A stretch of 64,000 nt of DNA from positions 17,359,316-17,423,315 of the forward strand of contig CM046338.1 in assembly GCA_025403435.1 (NCBI GenBank). The letters are read 5' to 3'. The position numbers and the translations under genes are program-made. Shown here piece after piece: positions 12,855 through 24,071 of this stretch (positions are counted from its first letter, which is position 1; each line of letters opens with the position of its first letter). The notes below the pieces were generated by a model. That model did no database searches. It had not been told where the DNA came from and saw only the letters and a program-made list of their open reading frames with translations. Source of the DNA: Artocarpus heterophyllus. Taxonomy: Eukaryota > Streptophyta > Magnoliopsida > Rosales > Moraceae.

Positions 12855-13129
12855 GGCCCCTGAAATCGGATTTTCAGCCTGAATTGGTTCTTCTTCACTG
12901 AATTTGACCCAAATGGTTTCAATTGCAGACTTGATTAATTCTATACCCTATGGGCACCAAAATTGACATTTTAAAAACTCAAAAATGTTAGAAAATCAAT
13001 TTCCTAATGATTTCTAATATTGGTTTCATCAAAAATCATCACAAAATGATTTCATATACAACATAGTATTGGGCATTTTGAAAAACTCCATTAAACTCCA
13101 TTCAAACATATCAAGACAGAAAAAACCAC

Positions 13130-13142
13130 GCTTATGATACCA
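13130..13142 (-). other. Copia-1 primer-binding site (initiator Met-tRNA)
   Basis: The minus strand reads TTGGTATCATAAGC just inside the 5' LTR. This matches the plant tRNA-Met-complementary TGGTATCAGAGC except for a small change, consistent with age. Confidence 0.8.
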
Positions 13143-13144
13143 AA

Positions 13145-13614
13145 TGTTAGAAATTTTCGTATACAGAATTATGATTTTCATATATGCATGAATCCGAATT
13201 GCATAAAAAATCATCTAAATGCAGAAACATAAAAGAAAAGAAAATCTAAGTTCCAGCCATTGATAAATGCAGTAAGAATAGAGAATATCTCTGTAAGAAT
13301 TCCTGAAGAAATTTTATCTGAAAAAAAGAGAATCTTTTAAACCTTTTGCAATTTAGAGAAATGGTGTATTTCTGAATAACTGCAAGGCTTAGGGACCTTC
13401 TGAATTTTACGTGATAGTTATAAACACCTACTATCATGGTGTATGTTACTTTTCATTGAAAAAAGGCATTTTTTCTAAAATGTTATAATAGTTTTAAATA
13501 CCCTTTGATTAACACCCTTTAAAAAATACATGTATATTGGACCACTTAAATTTTTTATTTATTTATTATTATTTAAAAACTAAATAAATAATAAATTAAT
13601 TAATTAAAATAACA
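13145..13614 (-). repeat. Copia-1 5' LTR
   Basis: 470 bp, TGTTAG...AATAACA on the plus strand. The right-hand end abuts the TSD TCTTT. The right half of this LTR is also found at 49866-50130, upstream of the second receptor gene. Confidence 0.93.
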
Positions 13615-13945
13615 TCTTTCTATATATACAAGAACTGCATTTGCCTTCCCCCTAATCCCACACAAAAGAAAAACTATAGGTGTTGAAAAATCCATGAAAT
13701 GCTCTTTGAGTGTTCATTTTGCATTGATTCAAGGTACTAACATCTTTCTTTTAGAAAACCAATTAAATTTATATTTGTTATCATTTAAAAACTAAATAAA
13801 TAATAATAAATAAATTAAAATAACATCTTCTGTACATACAAGAACTACATTTTCCTTCCCCCTAATCCCACGCAAAAGAAAAACTATAGGCGTTGAAAAA
13901 TCCATGAGATGCTCTTTGAGTCTTCATTTTGCATTGACTGAAGGT
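13547..13945. repeat. Tandem duplication of LTR tail plus receptor-gene promoter flank
   Basis: The block running from the LTR tail through 'ccttccccctaatccca' to 'ttttgcattgactgaaggt' occurs twice (13547-13739 and about 13768-13945). Because each unit contains LTR sequence, the duplication happened after Copia-1 inserted. The same two-unit arrangement is at 50058-50468 in copy B. Confidence 0.85.
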
Positions 13946-14120
13946 GTTATCACTCATCCCATGTCCATTGACCGGCATGCATATGTGAGATGATTAAGTC
14001 ATAATCTCAAACAGCAAACATAGACATAAGGCTTTATTTATGTAAAAACCAACACTACGATTCCAGTAATCATTCCTGAGAGTTGCAGGACTTTTAAGAT
14101 ATCCCTTCTTTTCCCAAAAA

Positions 14121-16877
14121 ATGAGAAAAATCATTTGCCAAAATCAGTTCCTCATGGTTTACCTCATTTCATTTTGCTTTGTTGTTTCGCATTCCCTTCT
14201 CGCCTTTAGATGCCGCTCCGACCAAAGCTCTGCTTTGCTGCGGCTGAAACGAGAGTCTACAATTCAGAGGCGTTTCTTTGGTGATGCGTCTGAGCCAGTG
14301 AACATGGATACTTGGAAAGAAAATAGTGATTGCTGCTTATGGGATGGTGTGACATGTAATATGTCAACTGGTCATGTGATAAGCCTAGACTTAAGCAAAA
14401 GTGGGCTGCAAGGGCCTTTCCCCTCTAACAGCAGCCTCTTTAGCTTGGACCAACTCGAAGGACTCAATCTCACCTTCAACAACTTCAAGTTTTCTAGAAT
14501 TCCAACCGAGTTCAGTTGACTTTCAAGGTTAACTCATCTCAATCTCTCTAACTCCAAGTTCTCTGGGAACATCCCTTCAGAATTCTCATTGTTGATGGAT
14601 TTGGTTTCACTTGATCTTTCCGGAAACTATTTAGTTTCCAGTTTGCCAGACATAAAAACCCTTGTCCAAAATATGACAAATTTAACGGAACTCCACCTAG
14701 ATGATGTCAACTTTGATTCATCAGTACCCGAATCCCTAGTAAATTTATCTTCGTTGACACATCTCTCTCTTAGTGGATGCAATCTGGAAGGTGAGTTTCC
14801 ACAAGATATCTTCCAATTGCCTCATATTCAAACCATCATTGTGTCATACAACTATGATTTTATCATTGCTCTTCCTCCGTTTGAGTCTGGTAACTTTCTA
14901 AGGCTGTTGGATCTTTCCTTCACAAACTTTTCGGGGGAAATACCCAATTCAATTGGAAAGTTCAAGGCCTTGAATGTTTTAGATCTCCAATACTGTGAAC
15001 TCTCAGGGGCTATTCCTTCTTGGGTTGGGAATCCGAATCAACTCATATTTCTTGACTTATCATACAATAGATTTAACAGTAATCTTCCAGTTATATTGCG
15101 GAACCTTTCTCGGCTCAGGTGTCTTGACCTCTCAGACAAGAAGTTTGACGGTCAATTTCCATCTATGCTAGAATATCTCTCCCAACTCACGTATCTAGGC
15201 CTCTCATCTAACCACTTTAATGGTTCTGTTCCATTGACATTGGACAAAAATTTTCCAAAGCTCGCCGTTCTTAAGCTTGGTTCTAATGAATTTAGTGGTC
15301 GAATTCCATCTTCCATGGGGAACCTTACCCAACTAAGCTATTTGGACCTTTCTGATAACCTCTTCCATGGCAAATTTCCAATATCATTGGAAAATTTAAC
15401 CCAACTTCTCCGGTTGGATCTCTCAGAAAATCAATTTGCAGGTCCAATTCCATCCCATCTCTTTAGAAATTCCAATTCCATGATCAAACTATACTTGTCC
15501 GGGAATTCTTTCATTGGAGTTGTTCCTCCTTTGTTCACAATACCAGAGAAGTTCTTGTTGCTGGATGACAACCGGTTTACGGGCCCTCTCAGTATCAAGA
15601 ATATTTCTTCATCTCAATTGACACTTTTGTCTCTGAACAGAAACCATTTAAGTGGACAAATTCCGAGATCTATGTCAAATTCACAAACCTGAAAGGTCTT
15701 TTGCTTCAGTCCAATCTTTTAATGGGCCATTTTGAGTTTGATATGTTCCTCAAGCTACATGTTCTCGACTTGTCCTATAACAGATTGACAGGAACTCTTC
15801 CCAAATGTTTTGCTAGCTCTCTCTCTCAAGTAAACATACAGGGCAACAATTTTTATGGGAAGATACCTGAAACATACAAAGATGAATGCAACTTGAAAAG
15901 GTTGATCCTTGCCCGAAACCGATTACAAGGGAAGCTTCCACAATCATTGACCAAATGCAGATAATTAAGAACTATAGATCTCGGAGAAAACATATTACAA
16001 GATACATTTCCCTTTTTTTTACAGGCATTACCAAAGTTGGCCGTACTTGTATTAAGATCTAACAAATTCTATGGGCCTATATGGGATCCTGGTAAATTTT
16101 GGAGCTTTGTAGACTTGCGTGTTTGTGACTTCTCCCTTAATTACTTTAGTGGAGATCTTTCATCAGAATACTTTACAAATTGGAGTGTCATGACGGGTGC
16201 TACATATGTTCAAGAACTGTATGAATGGAAAACTGAGGATGCTTACTATCAACACTCTGACAACTTTTATGTATGACTTTGATGATAATGTGCGTCTGCA
16301 AAACTACTTGACCGTCTACAAGACCATTGCTCTATCAAACAACAGATTTCATGGCAAAGTTCCTGATAGCATTGGTGAGATCTCACCTCTAATACTGCTC
16401 AACTTGTCTTCTAAGAAGTTTGAAAGCCTCATCCCATTATCTCTGATGAATGTGGCTTGGCTTGAAGCATTAGATCTCTCCAGAAACAATCTCTCTGGAA
16501 GAATCCCGGACCAATTCATTTCTCTTTATTTTCTTCAACTTCTAAATCTCTCATACAACCAACTAATGGGGCCGATACCACATGGCTACCAGTTTGATAC
16601 ATTTACCAGTGGATCCTACATCGGAAACTTGAAATTATGTGGCTTGTCGTTGTCCCGTGAATGTGAGGACTCTGAAACACCAGTTTTTCATCATAGAAAG
16701 GAACAAGAATCAGAGGACAGTTTTGTCTGGAAATCAATATTATGGGGATACGGATATGGACTCGGGATTGGTTTCATTGCCGGAGTCATCGGCGCGCATA
16801 TCATTATCTCAAAGAAACTCAGCTGATTCGTAGAAACTTATGCTGAGTACATCAGCAGCCACATAGGAAAGCGGTGA
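14121..16877 (+). pseudogene. LRR receptor-like protein (Cf/RLP type) pseudogene, copy A
   Basis: Paralogue of the intact gene at 50646-53408, with the same start (MRKIICQNQF), signal peptide, LRRNT (CCLWDGVTCN), LRRs, island region, membrane segment and C-terminal AKR/GKR-like tail. Disablements relative to the intact copy: TGA at 14517-14519 for CAG (all three bases differ), one-base deletion near 15680 leading to a stop at 15690-15692, GAA to TAA at 15962-15964, one-base insertion near 16257 with a stop at 16274-16276, and TGG to TGA at 16824-16826 just after the membrane segment. Two small in-frame deletions lie near 15530-15550. With several independent lesions, it is a settled pseudogene and not an assembly error. 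The natural end would be TGA at 16875-16877. Confidence 0.95.
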
Positions 16878-17473
16878 TGCTGATCAGATGGACCAAGGTC
16901 CTCTTTTCTAAATTTTACTATTATTGCTTTCTATCTTTATACATATATCATGATAATAATTGTTAGTTTTTGTTTTTTTTTGTTTTGTTTTTTTTTTTTC
17001 CTGTCAGTAGCTACGCAGCAACAGCTACACCAAATTCATAAAACAAAATGAAGTGCAACTTTCTTTACTCTGTTCTTACAACGAAGGCAGCTTCAGAGGC
17101 AAAGAAATTCTCCCAATGGTTTCTTAATTAATAAATGTAGATCTTCCAGTGATGAGACTTTTTTCCACTCCTTTTATTGCAATAGGAATATGTTGAGTTT
17201 TCTATCTTGTTGTGTGTTTTTTGCGATGTCAAACTTTGAGTCTTTGGTACCAATGTGACAGGTGTTTGACATGGATACTGTCACAACTTGATACATGCAT
17301 CACGTACTGTACTTAATCAAAGAGAAATTTACTCTGAGAAAAAAAAAAGATATAAGTAGTCACTATTTATAATGGCCACTCAACTTAATACGAATAAAAA
17401 GTGAGGAGAAGAATGGTAATTTTAGACAAATAACTAATTCAATATTACTATTCTGCCACTCAACTTACTCGAG
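16878..17473. other. 3' flank of receptor pseudogene, no gene
   Basis: Collinear with 53409-53990 downstream of the intact copy, including a poly-T run and 'ctgtcagtagctacgcagca'. No coding content is seen; it probably includes the former 3' UTR. Confidence 0.6.
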
Positions 17474-17616
17474 CTTATTTGACATTAGTTAGTTCTTATC
17501 AACTTTTCAGTTAAGAATAATGTAAAGTTCTTTTATGTTACAATAAAAGCAAAAAAATTACTTTAGTGTAAAACTTTTATATATTACAATATTTACAATT
17601 TTAACCATCATGTCAG
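17474..17616. mobile_element. MITE of the TTTGGCA-ended family, copy A orthologue
   Basis: Contains the 'gtgtaaa.cttttatat.ttacaat' core shared with 43862-44026, 45311-45484, 49797-49865 and 53991-54150. Same position as the copy at 53991-54150, so it predates the segmental duplication. Its terminal motif is eroded. Confidence 0.6.
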
Positions 17617-18109
17617 ATATCGTGGGAGAACGATTCACATGTTGCTACTGGGTGCTTGAGATATAGTCAGCCAGTCAAAAATGGAGATCCACTGCTTGCA
17701 TTTATTGTCCTCTGTTACAAGGATAAGTTACGCAAGAAATCAACTTCGCAAATGGATGTGGTAGAAAAAGTTTTTTAAATCATCTACTTTGACTCAAACA
17801 CGTTGAAAAAAAGGGTCGTTCACACTTCAGTACTAATAAATGCAAAAATAGTGGAACCATGTGAGCTGGGATTGACCAAGCAAACCCTTAATTACTTCTT
17901 TCCAGATAAATGAGACAACCAAATGCCAAGTTGTTCAAATATACATATAATGTCTACTTCAGTAATATTTACGGAAACCATGTGAGGAAATTCATGAAAC
18001 AAATAAATAACACTCTTAACTTTCCAAGATAAATTCTACATCGAACGCAATACCTTTCAACTCATTTCTAATACCTTTCAACTCATTTCTATGAACTTGT
18101 AAGAGAGGT
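17617..18109. other. Receptor 3' distal flank
   Basis: No gene. Collinear with 54151-54638. It holds a private 20-bp tandem duplication of 'atacctttcaactcatttct' near 18050-18092, which is single in copy B. Confidence 0.6.
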
Positions 18110-18690
18110 TGTAATATACCTCTCAAATGTTTAAAGTCAAAGATCACACAAGAAAATTAAAAAACATGTATTTTTTAAGAGTTTGAAATTAATCGTCTAG
18201 TGTCGTAGCACTAGAAATTTGAAGATGTGGTGTTAGAATAGCGCAAAATTCGCTGTCAGGACAAAGAACTCCTGCCAAGTCATTTGGCTGGCATTGTAGC
18301 GTTGGCTGGGCAAGGTTCCACCGCTGCAGTCCTGAGCACTTGGCACTTCAACGCCAGAAAGTTAGTGCTGCGGCTTTTGAAGTGAGTGATTTTGAATTGC
18401 TTCAAAGCATTGTATTATTTGGTTGTATGTTTTAATACAAAATTGAATACTTAGAAGTAGACATTTTTGTTTTGATAGTTGTGTTGTTTCACAAAAGGAT
18501 ACCTTTACGTGAAAAGTTGTATGAGTTGTAATGAATGTGTTCAATCATAAAACGACACCTTTATGCCTTTATGAATACTCTGAAATTTCTAAATTTCATA
18601 TCTTGTTTAGGACTATCATATTATTGATGGTATTTAGGATTTATTGTATCTTGGAGGTAATTTGTTGAAATAGCCCATTAGCAAACTTCA
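18110..18690 (+). repeat. Copia-2 5' LTR, copy A
   Basis: Starts TGTAATATACC and aligns with the 3' LTR start at 39890 (TGTAAGATACATTG) through 'aaaattcg..caaagaac'. The probable end CAAACTTCA at 18690 is followed by TGGTAAGGGC, a degraded Met-tRNA primer site. The right boundary is inferred. Confidence 0.7.
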
Positions 18691-18756
18691 TGGTAAGGGC
18701 AAATAAAACCTCAAGGAAAGTATTCTTGTACAATCTTGAGGTTTTAATTTACTGCA

Positions 18757-20025
18757 ATGGAGGTTGAGAAAAATAGAGCCTCTATCCTCAATCAAATGTC
18801 CAATTTGATCAGTTCATTGCCTATATCTCTTGTTCCTAACTTAGAGCCTCTTTTGGAACCAAAAGATGATGACACCAACACAAGAAAAAAGAGTAAAGAC
18901 AATAAAGTCATGTGTCGGAGTCACATTCTTAACATTCTTTCGGATAGGCTCCGTAATCTCTACAACTCGATGCAATCTTTAGTGAAAATTTGGAATGCAC
19001 TCGAGTACAAGTATAAGACCGAAAAAGAAGGTATAGAAAAACTCCTAATTTTGAAATATTTAGATTTTTCTATGATACATTCAAAGTCTTCTCTTGATTA
19101 AATTCATAAATTACAAGTTCTGGTTACTAAGCTTCGTGAATTAAAAGTAGAAATCTCTAAATCGTTCAAAGTAGGGGCTATCATTGCTAAATTATCCAAA
19201 AATTGGAATGGCTCTATAAGAGGAGATGATAAAACTCTAAAGGAATTGTAGAAATATTTGAGGATCGAAGAAGAGACTACTTGTTGTGATCTTAAAGGAA
19301 AAATTCTGGATTCTTCTAAAGTGAATGTCATAGAAGCAAGTAAATTGCAAAAGAACTTCAAAATCAATAATGACAAGAAGTTCAGAAATGGGAAGAAAAA
19401 GCTTTTCAGAAGTTGTTCCTTTTGTAGAAAGAAAATTGTCAATGGCTGCAAGTACAAGAAGAAGAAGGAAGAAATTGACCCCAACAAAGGCAATGTCATC
19501 AAAGAGAAATCTAAAAAGATTTGTACACTGGTCTTAGAGATGCAAATTAGCATCATCATCAAACTTAACATTACTGTAACTACGAAGTCTTGGGATTGGT
19601 GGCTTGATTCCGGCTACCATTCATGTTTGCAATAACAAGAAATTATTCTTGTCATATGTAGTAGAAAAGGAAGAACAAACGGTTTATTGGGAATCATGAT
19701 GCATAGGTTGTTTTCAAAAAGGAATCGTGGAGATTAAATTTACTTTCAAGAAGAAAATGACATTGAATAATGTATTTTATGTACCCAATATTAGAGAGAA
19801 TATTGTATTTGCCAGTCTTATGAGTAAGAACGGGCTCAAATTTTTACTTGAGATGAAGCCTTTGCAGGAAAGGCGTACTCTTGTGTTGATATGTTCAAAC
19901 TAGTGTTGATAATAATAAAGTGATGAATGATATTGATATTGTTGACTCTTTTAATGTTTGGCATGCATGTTTAGCACATTTAAACTTTAGATCATCAAAG
20001 TATATGCCTAAACATGGTTTGATAA
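18757..20025 (+). pseudogene. Copia-2 gag, protease and integrase N-terminus (copy A), interrupted by CACTA
   Basis: Begins with MEVEKNRASILNQ and a gag of the UBN2 type (HILNILSDRLRNLYNSM, IWNALEYKYKTEKEG), open to 19101. It continues in other frames through 19258-19635 with a degraded zinc knuckle (CSFCRKK...CKYKKKKEE) and the protease motif WWLDSG (DSGYHSCL, frame broken right after). Next are VPNIREN and the GAG-pre-integrase motif FNVWHACLAHLNFRS up to 20020. The CACTA element then splits integrase; the remainder resumes at 36806. Stops and frameshifts are frequent. Confidence 0.88.
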
Positions 20026-20569
20026 TACTACAATGAGTTGAAGCTTAGACGACTTCTAAAAGACGACAGTTTCCATGAAATTGTCATTATATGTGCCTAA
20101 AAAAGGTGCAGCATGGAGACCTCTATCTTGGAAATCTGTATCACGCTTTAGATGACAGTTTCTAAAAAAACATCCTATTATACATTACTTTAGAGACTGA
20201 TGTCTAATCTTAGCACCCTTTTTAATTTCACAAGAAAAATTATATCATACCCATCCGTCTCACTCTTTTTTCCTTTTCCTTCTCCTCTCTTCTACCGCTG
20301 TTATCATCACCTAATCACCCTTGAAGCCCATCGCCCACCCTAGCTATCACTTGCCCTTGCTCTTGCCTCCTTCATCCTTGTTCTTGCCCTCAATTTCGCC
20401 TCCTACTTTCCCTCCATCGCCATCATGCCAAGTCCACCATTGCTCTCATGCTCGCTCTTTTTCATGAAACATTGCCATCGATGCCTCCCTTCCATCTGGT
20501 AGGTTTTATTTTGATTTGTTTGATTGTGCCTATGTGAGTTTGGGTATGTTAGTTTCATTTTTATAATAG

Positions 20570-20745
20570 TTTGTATATTATGTCTATGTGAGTTTAATTT
20601 GTGATTATTTAGTTGTTTTAGAATGATTTATTATTAGGTTGTATTAGGTTGATTTTATGCTAGTTTATATATTGTGTCTATGTGAGTTTAATTTATGATT
20701 ATTTAGTTATTTTGGATTGATTTTATTATTAGGTTTTACTAGTTT
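20570..20745. repeat. Tandem repeat in CACTA 5' region
   Basis: Two units of about 90 bp, each starting 'gtttatatattgtgtctatg' (or close) and running through 'agtttaatttatgattattt' and 'ggattgattttatta'. A matching arrangement is in copy B around 57310-57470, so the repeat predates the segmental duplication. Confidence 0.7.
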
Positions 20746-20958
20746 TGAAATGATTTAATTTATTCTTAGATTTTATGAGATTTGATGAAATTAGTTGAAT
20801 TTGTCTTTATTTGGTGGATTTTAGATGATTTAATTTATTAATATTGAATTTTATTATATTTGATGAAATTATTTGAATTTGTCTTGGCTTTGAGTTTGTA
20901 AAGTTGTTTTATGATTTGAGTATTAAAACTTGTGTTAAAATTTGATTTGATTTTGTAG

Positions 20959-21130
20959 ATGAATAAGAATAGATGTATGCTTATAGGATGAATGATAAAT
21001 ATGATAAATGAGTTGAGGATTTTGTGACTTTTGTGGAGGCTAATGTCAAAGGAAGTATAATTTGTTGTCCTTTTGTATATTGTGAAAATATTAGAAAACA
21101 AATATTGATGATGTTAAGTTTCACTTATAT
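20959..21130 (+). pseudogene. CACTA TNP2 transposase 5' exon (copy A), broken by insertion
   Basis: An ATG at 20959 starts a degenerate transposase-associated region (NKNRCML, then after a stop IICCPFVYCENIRKQ). The reading stops at the nested LTR insertion and continues directly at 33294 (IGLIELIKI..MAW, the family's W-x-W-H-G-E stretch). The equivalent contiguous reading is at 57698-57960 in copy B. Confidence 0.8.
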
Positions 21131-21691
21131 TGTCATAACCCGTCTTTCTCAGGCTGTGATTAAATACTTTTCTTACTTACGTATTTATGAAAAACTTGGG
21201 AATATATTTTTTTATAATATATTTCACATACATACTTAAGCGTCACTTGTAAAACAAATATGTTCATATACTTATATAAACGGACCTTCTTTTAGCATAT
21301 TATTTGTTAAATATTTTCAAAAGAGATTATGTCTTCCTTAACTATACTACAGCTTCTATACATTAAGTTTCAAAATAACTTGAAATACAAAACAACGGAA
21401 ACATAGTTGTGGCAGTTTCCATACCCAGTTTTGCACATTACTTATATTCCTTCGCTAACTCATCAGTGAATTTATTCTTACCTCTTTATAGAAATTCCTA
21501 CAGCATGAAATACTAAGTGAGCTTATGCCCAGTAAGTCCAACATAGCCCACATGTAACATTCACTAATATGCATGATCTACTTAAGCTTTCTTATAAACA
21601 TTCTTTATCCTTATCATGTCTTATCTTTAACTAGGGCCCAAGTGCTTATACCATATATGCACATAGGTCTTCGTGACACTGAGACCATATC

Positions 21692-24052
21692 TGTGACATC
21701 CGTTATTCTCCTAACGGGTATTAAGGTAATTAAATTAATTTTTAGTGTATAAAAAAAAATTGCTTCATTTAAATTTATTTTATAATATTTATTTTTATCT
21801 ATTTTTAAATTTTCTAAAATTCTCGTATATTTATTTAGTATGATTACTAAAAAGCCTTAGAACTTCTAATAAATCTCAAAAATGTCATATTGGCATTATG
21901 TGTGTTAAAGTCTTTAGATGAGACATAAGGATATCTTTTCCAACTACTCTTGACCCTCATTTTCTTTATTTCCTCCGTGACATGCTTCAACATGTCTCCT
22001 CCATAATTGTTTCTATCACTTCTCTTCAAAGACTTCATCTTTTCTTCCTTTCTCTTCCACGGTTCCCACACTCTTCTTCTCATTTCTTTGCTGAAGCAAA
22101 ATACTTAGAGAACTTCTTCAAGGCAGGCATAAAAATCAGCCACCATCACCTCTATTTGAGCAAGAATTTTAGTCATACCGAAGTAAAAGAACCTGTTTTG
22201 AAGCCATTTCAAGCTTCCAACTAACCATAATCCGAGGTTAGAATCTTATGAACAAATTTAGTCTTTCATTTATAAATTTTCTTTTATACTAAAGGATTAT
22301 TCAAATTTGCGTTCTTAAACCTAAGTATATGTTTGTTGCTATTTTAGAGCATATGTATAAAGTCTAAGTGTATATGCCCTAGACAGAAAATTTATAGTGT
22401 AAACTTTGTAATACCTCTATGGGCAGTGGCTACTTCTTGAAATTCTGGGATTAAATTAAAATGAATTTTTTGAATTGGTTTGCATATTTGAAAAGTAGCA
22501 TCCTAAGCTTTCTAACGAGCTATCATAAACCTAAATCAGAGTTGTATTTTATTTTCTAAGAAATTATTCAATTTTCGGATTGGAAACTAGTAAACCTGCC
22601 AGTTTGTTATGGTATACCAGCTGCTAACCTAAATCAAGAACCCATCTTTGCTCACCACCTAATTCTTTAATGTCTTGCAACCTTTCCAATATTATCCTAA
22701 GTGATTGATGAATCTTATTAGGGACTAAAACATATAGATTACTTGTTCACATTTTATATTGTGTTAAGACAAAAATTGTTTACTGTGGTATTCAAAAGAG
22801 ATTTACATAAAAGCTTTAATGGTATACTAGTAAGATAGGTTTACACATGATTTATTTATGAATGTAGTTGTATGTTGTGCTTTAGTTTTAATTGTCCTTA
22901 TGCACGCCTTAGGATCAAGGGAGTATGGAGCTAACGTTAATTGATTCCAGGATTAAAAGATTGTTGATAAGCTTGAAAGGTAGGGATTCTATTACTCATC
23001 TTTTGTGAGGTTTTTATAGAATTAAAATTGATTGTTTTGCCGTAATATATATATATATCTATGTTGAACTGATATTATATGAGTATCACATATAAAACTA
23101 TGACATGGACTCGTCTTGTATTGTTCGACGAGGAACATAATGAATTTACACATGTTATAAATTGAGAAGCATGGTTAGGAAAACTGACTCTATTAATAAT
23201 GATTTAATATAGAGAAATGGTGAGACATGAAGAGGGCGGCGGTTACGTCCTTGGGCATGAATACCCTAAAAGGTAAAATAGGGGGAAGGTGATGACGCTT
23301 CCTTGGGTTAAAAGTCCCATAACACACTGTACAGGAATCGACTTGGTGAGGACTCGGGGCTTGATGTCCCCTCACCGGAACACCCTTGGAATGTTTATAG
23401 GGTGATCAAGTGCGCCCAATTGGGTTTCGATGAGTTGAGTGATACTCTATTTAACATGGATACCTAAGAACAATGATGATTGGTAATATTTGTATAAATG
23501 TGTAATTATGAAACTTGGTAATGATTAACTATGGTATCCATAAGATGTGATCATAATAAACCTCATAATCTGGAATATAATGTAACCTACTAACCATGCA
23601 GGTTTTAATGTGGTAATGATAAAAACCTAAAGGTGAGTAATGGTTTTCTCTACTGAGCATAGTGTTGCTCATTCCCTTATATTTTTACCTTTTCAGGACT
23701 CACTAAGTGTGGGTGGCTACGAGAAAAATAGTTGAGGAAGTGATGTAGCTATATTACATTGAGACTGCTTCAATTGTTGAGAATGTTCTTCATGATAATG
23801 TAAGCATCAATTGTTACTTTCTGTGACTGTATTACAATGCGTTGAGGGTTAAAATGATGATGACGACAGTTTATAATATTAAATTTAAGGTGCTACATTA
23901 AACTGTGGATAAATTGTCGATTATATTTTTATTTTTGATATTGAGAGTTTTTATTTAAGCCCTGGGCAACTTTATTTTTAAGGTTTTACTTTTATTTTTT
24001 ATTTTTATTTTATCTCATTAAAAACTGTTAACCCCTATATAGGGGCGTTACA
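21692..24052 (+). repeat. 5' LTR of the LOG-carrying retrotransposon
   Basis: 2361 bp, TGTGACATCCGTT...AGGGGCGTTACA. Contains a TACTGAGC...GCTCATTCCC hairpin and CAG near 23651-23697. The small ORFs in it (for example on both strands around 21850-22220) recur in the other LTR and look non-coding. Confidence 0.95.
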
Positions 24053-24059
24053 GAATTTT

Positions 24060-24071
24060 TGGTATCAGAGC
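24060..24071 (+). other. Primer-binding site (initiator Met-tRNA)
   Basis: TGGTATCAGAGC, a perfect match to the usual plant tRNA-Met complement, eight bases after the 5' LTR end. Confidence 0.93.

Larger units (their letters stand above)
7155..13614 (-). mobile_element. Copia-1: complete Ty1/copia retrotransposon, decayed, TSD TCTTT
   Basis: A 6460-bp element is bounded by LTRs at 7155-7625 and 13145-13614 and flanked by the perfect 5-bp duplication TCTTT (7150-7154 and 13615-13619). The coding strand is minus, so the 5' LTR is the right-hand one. Order on the minus strand: LTR, Met-tRNA primer site, long AT-rich leader with palindromic repeats, gag, protease, integrase, reverse transcriptase, RNase H, polypurine tract, LTR. 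The two LTRs are visibly diverged (about 85% identical by eye), many differences being C in one and T in the other. The polyprotein is broken by many stops, so the insertion is old. Confidence 0.95.

Noticed and set aside
21847..22224. Overlapping ORFs on both strands of the LTR, repeated at 28611-28988
   Set aside because: They recur only because the LTR is duplicated. No family match, and both strands are open over the same bases.
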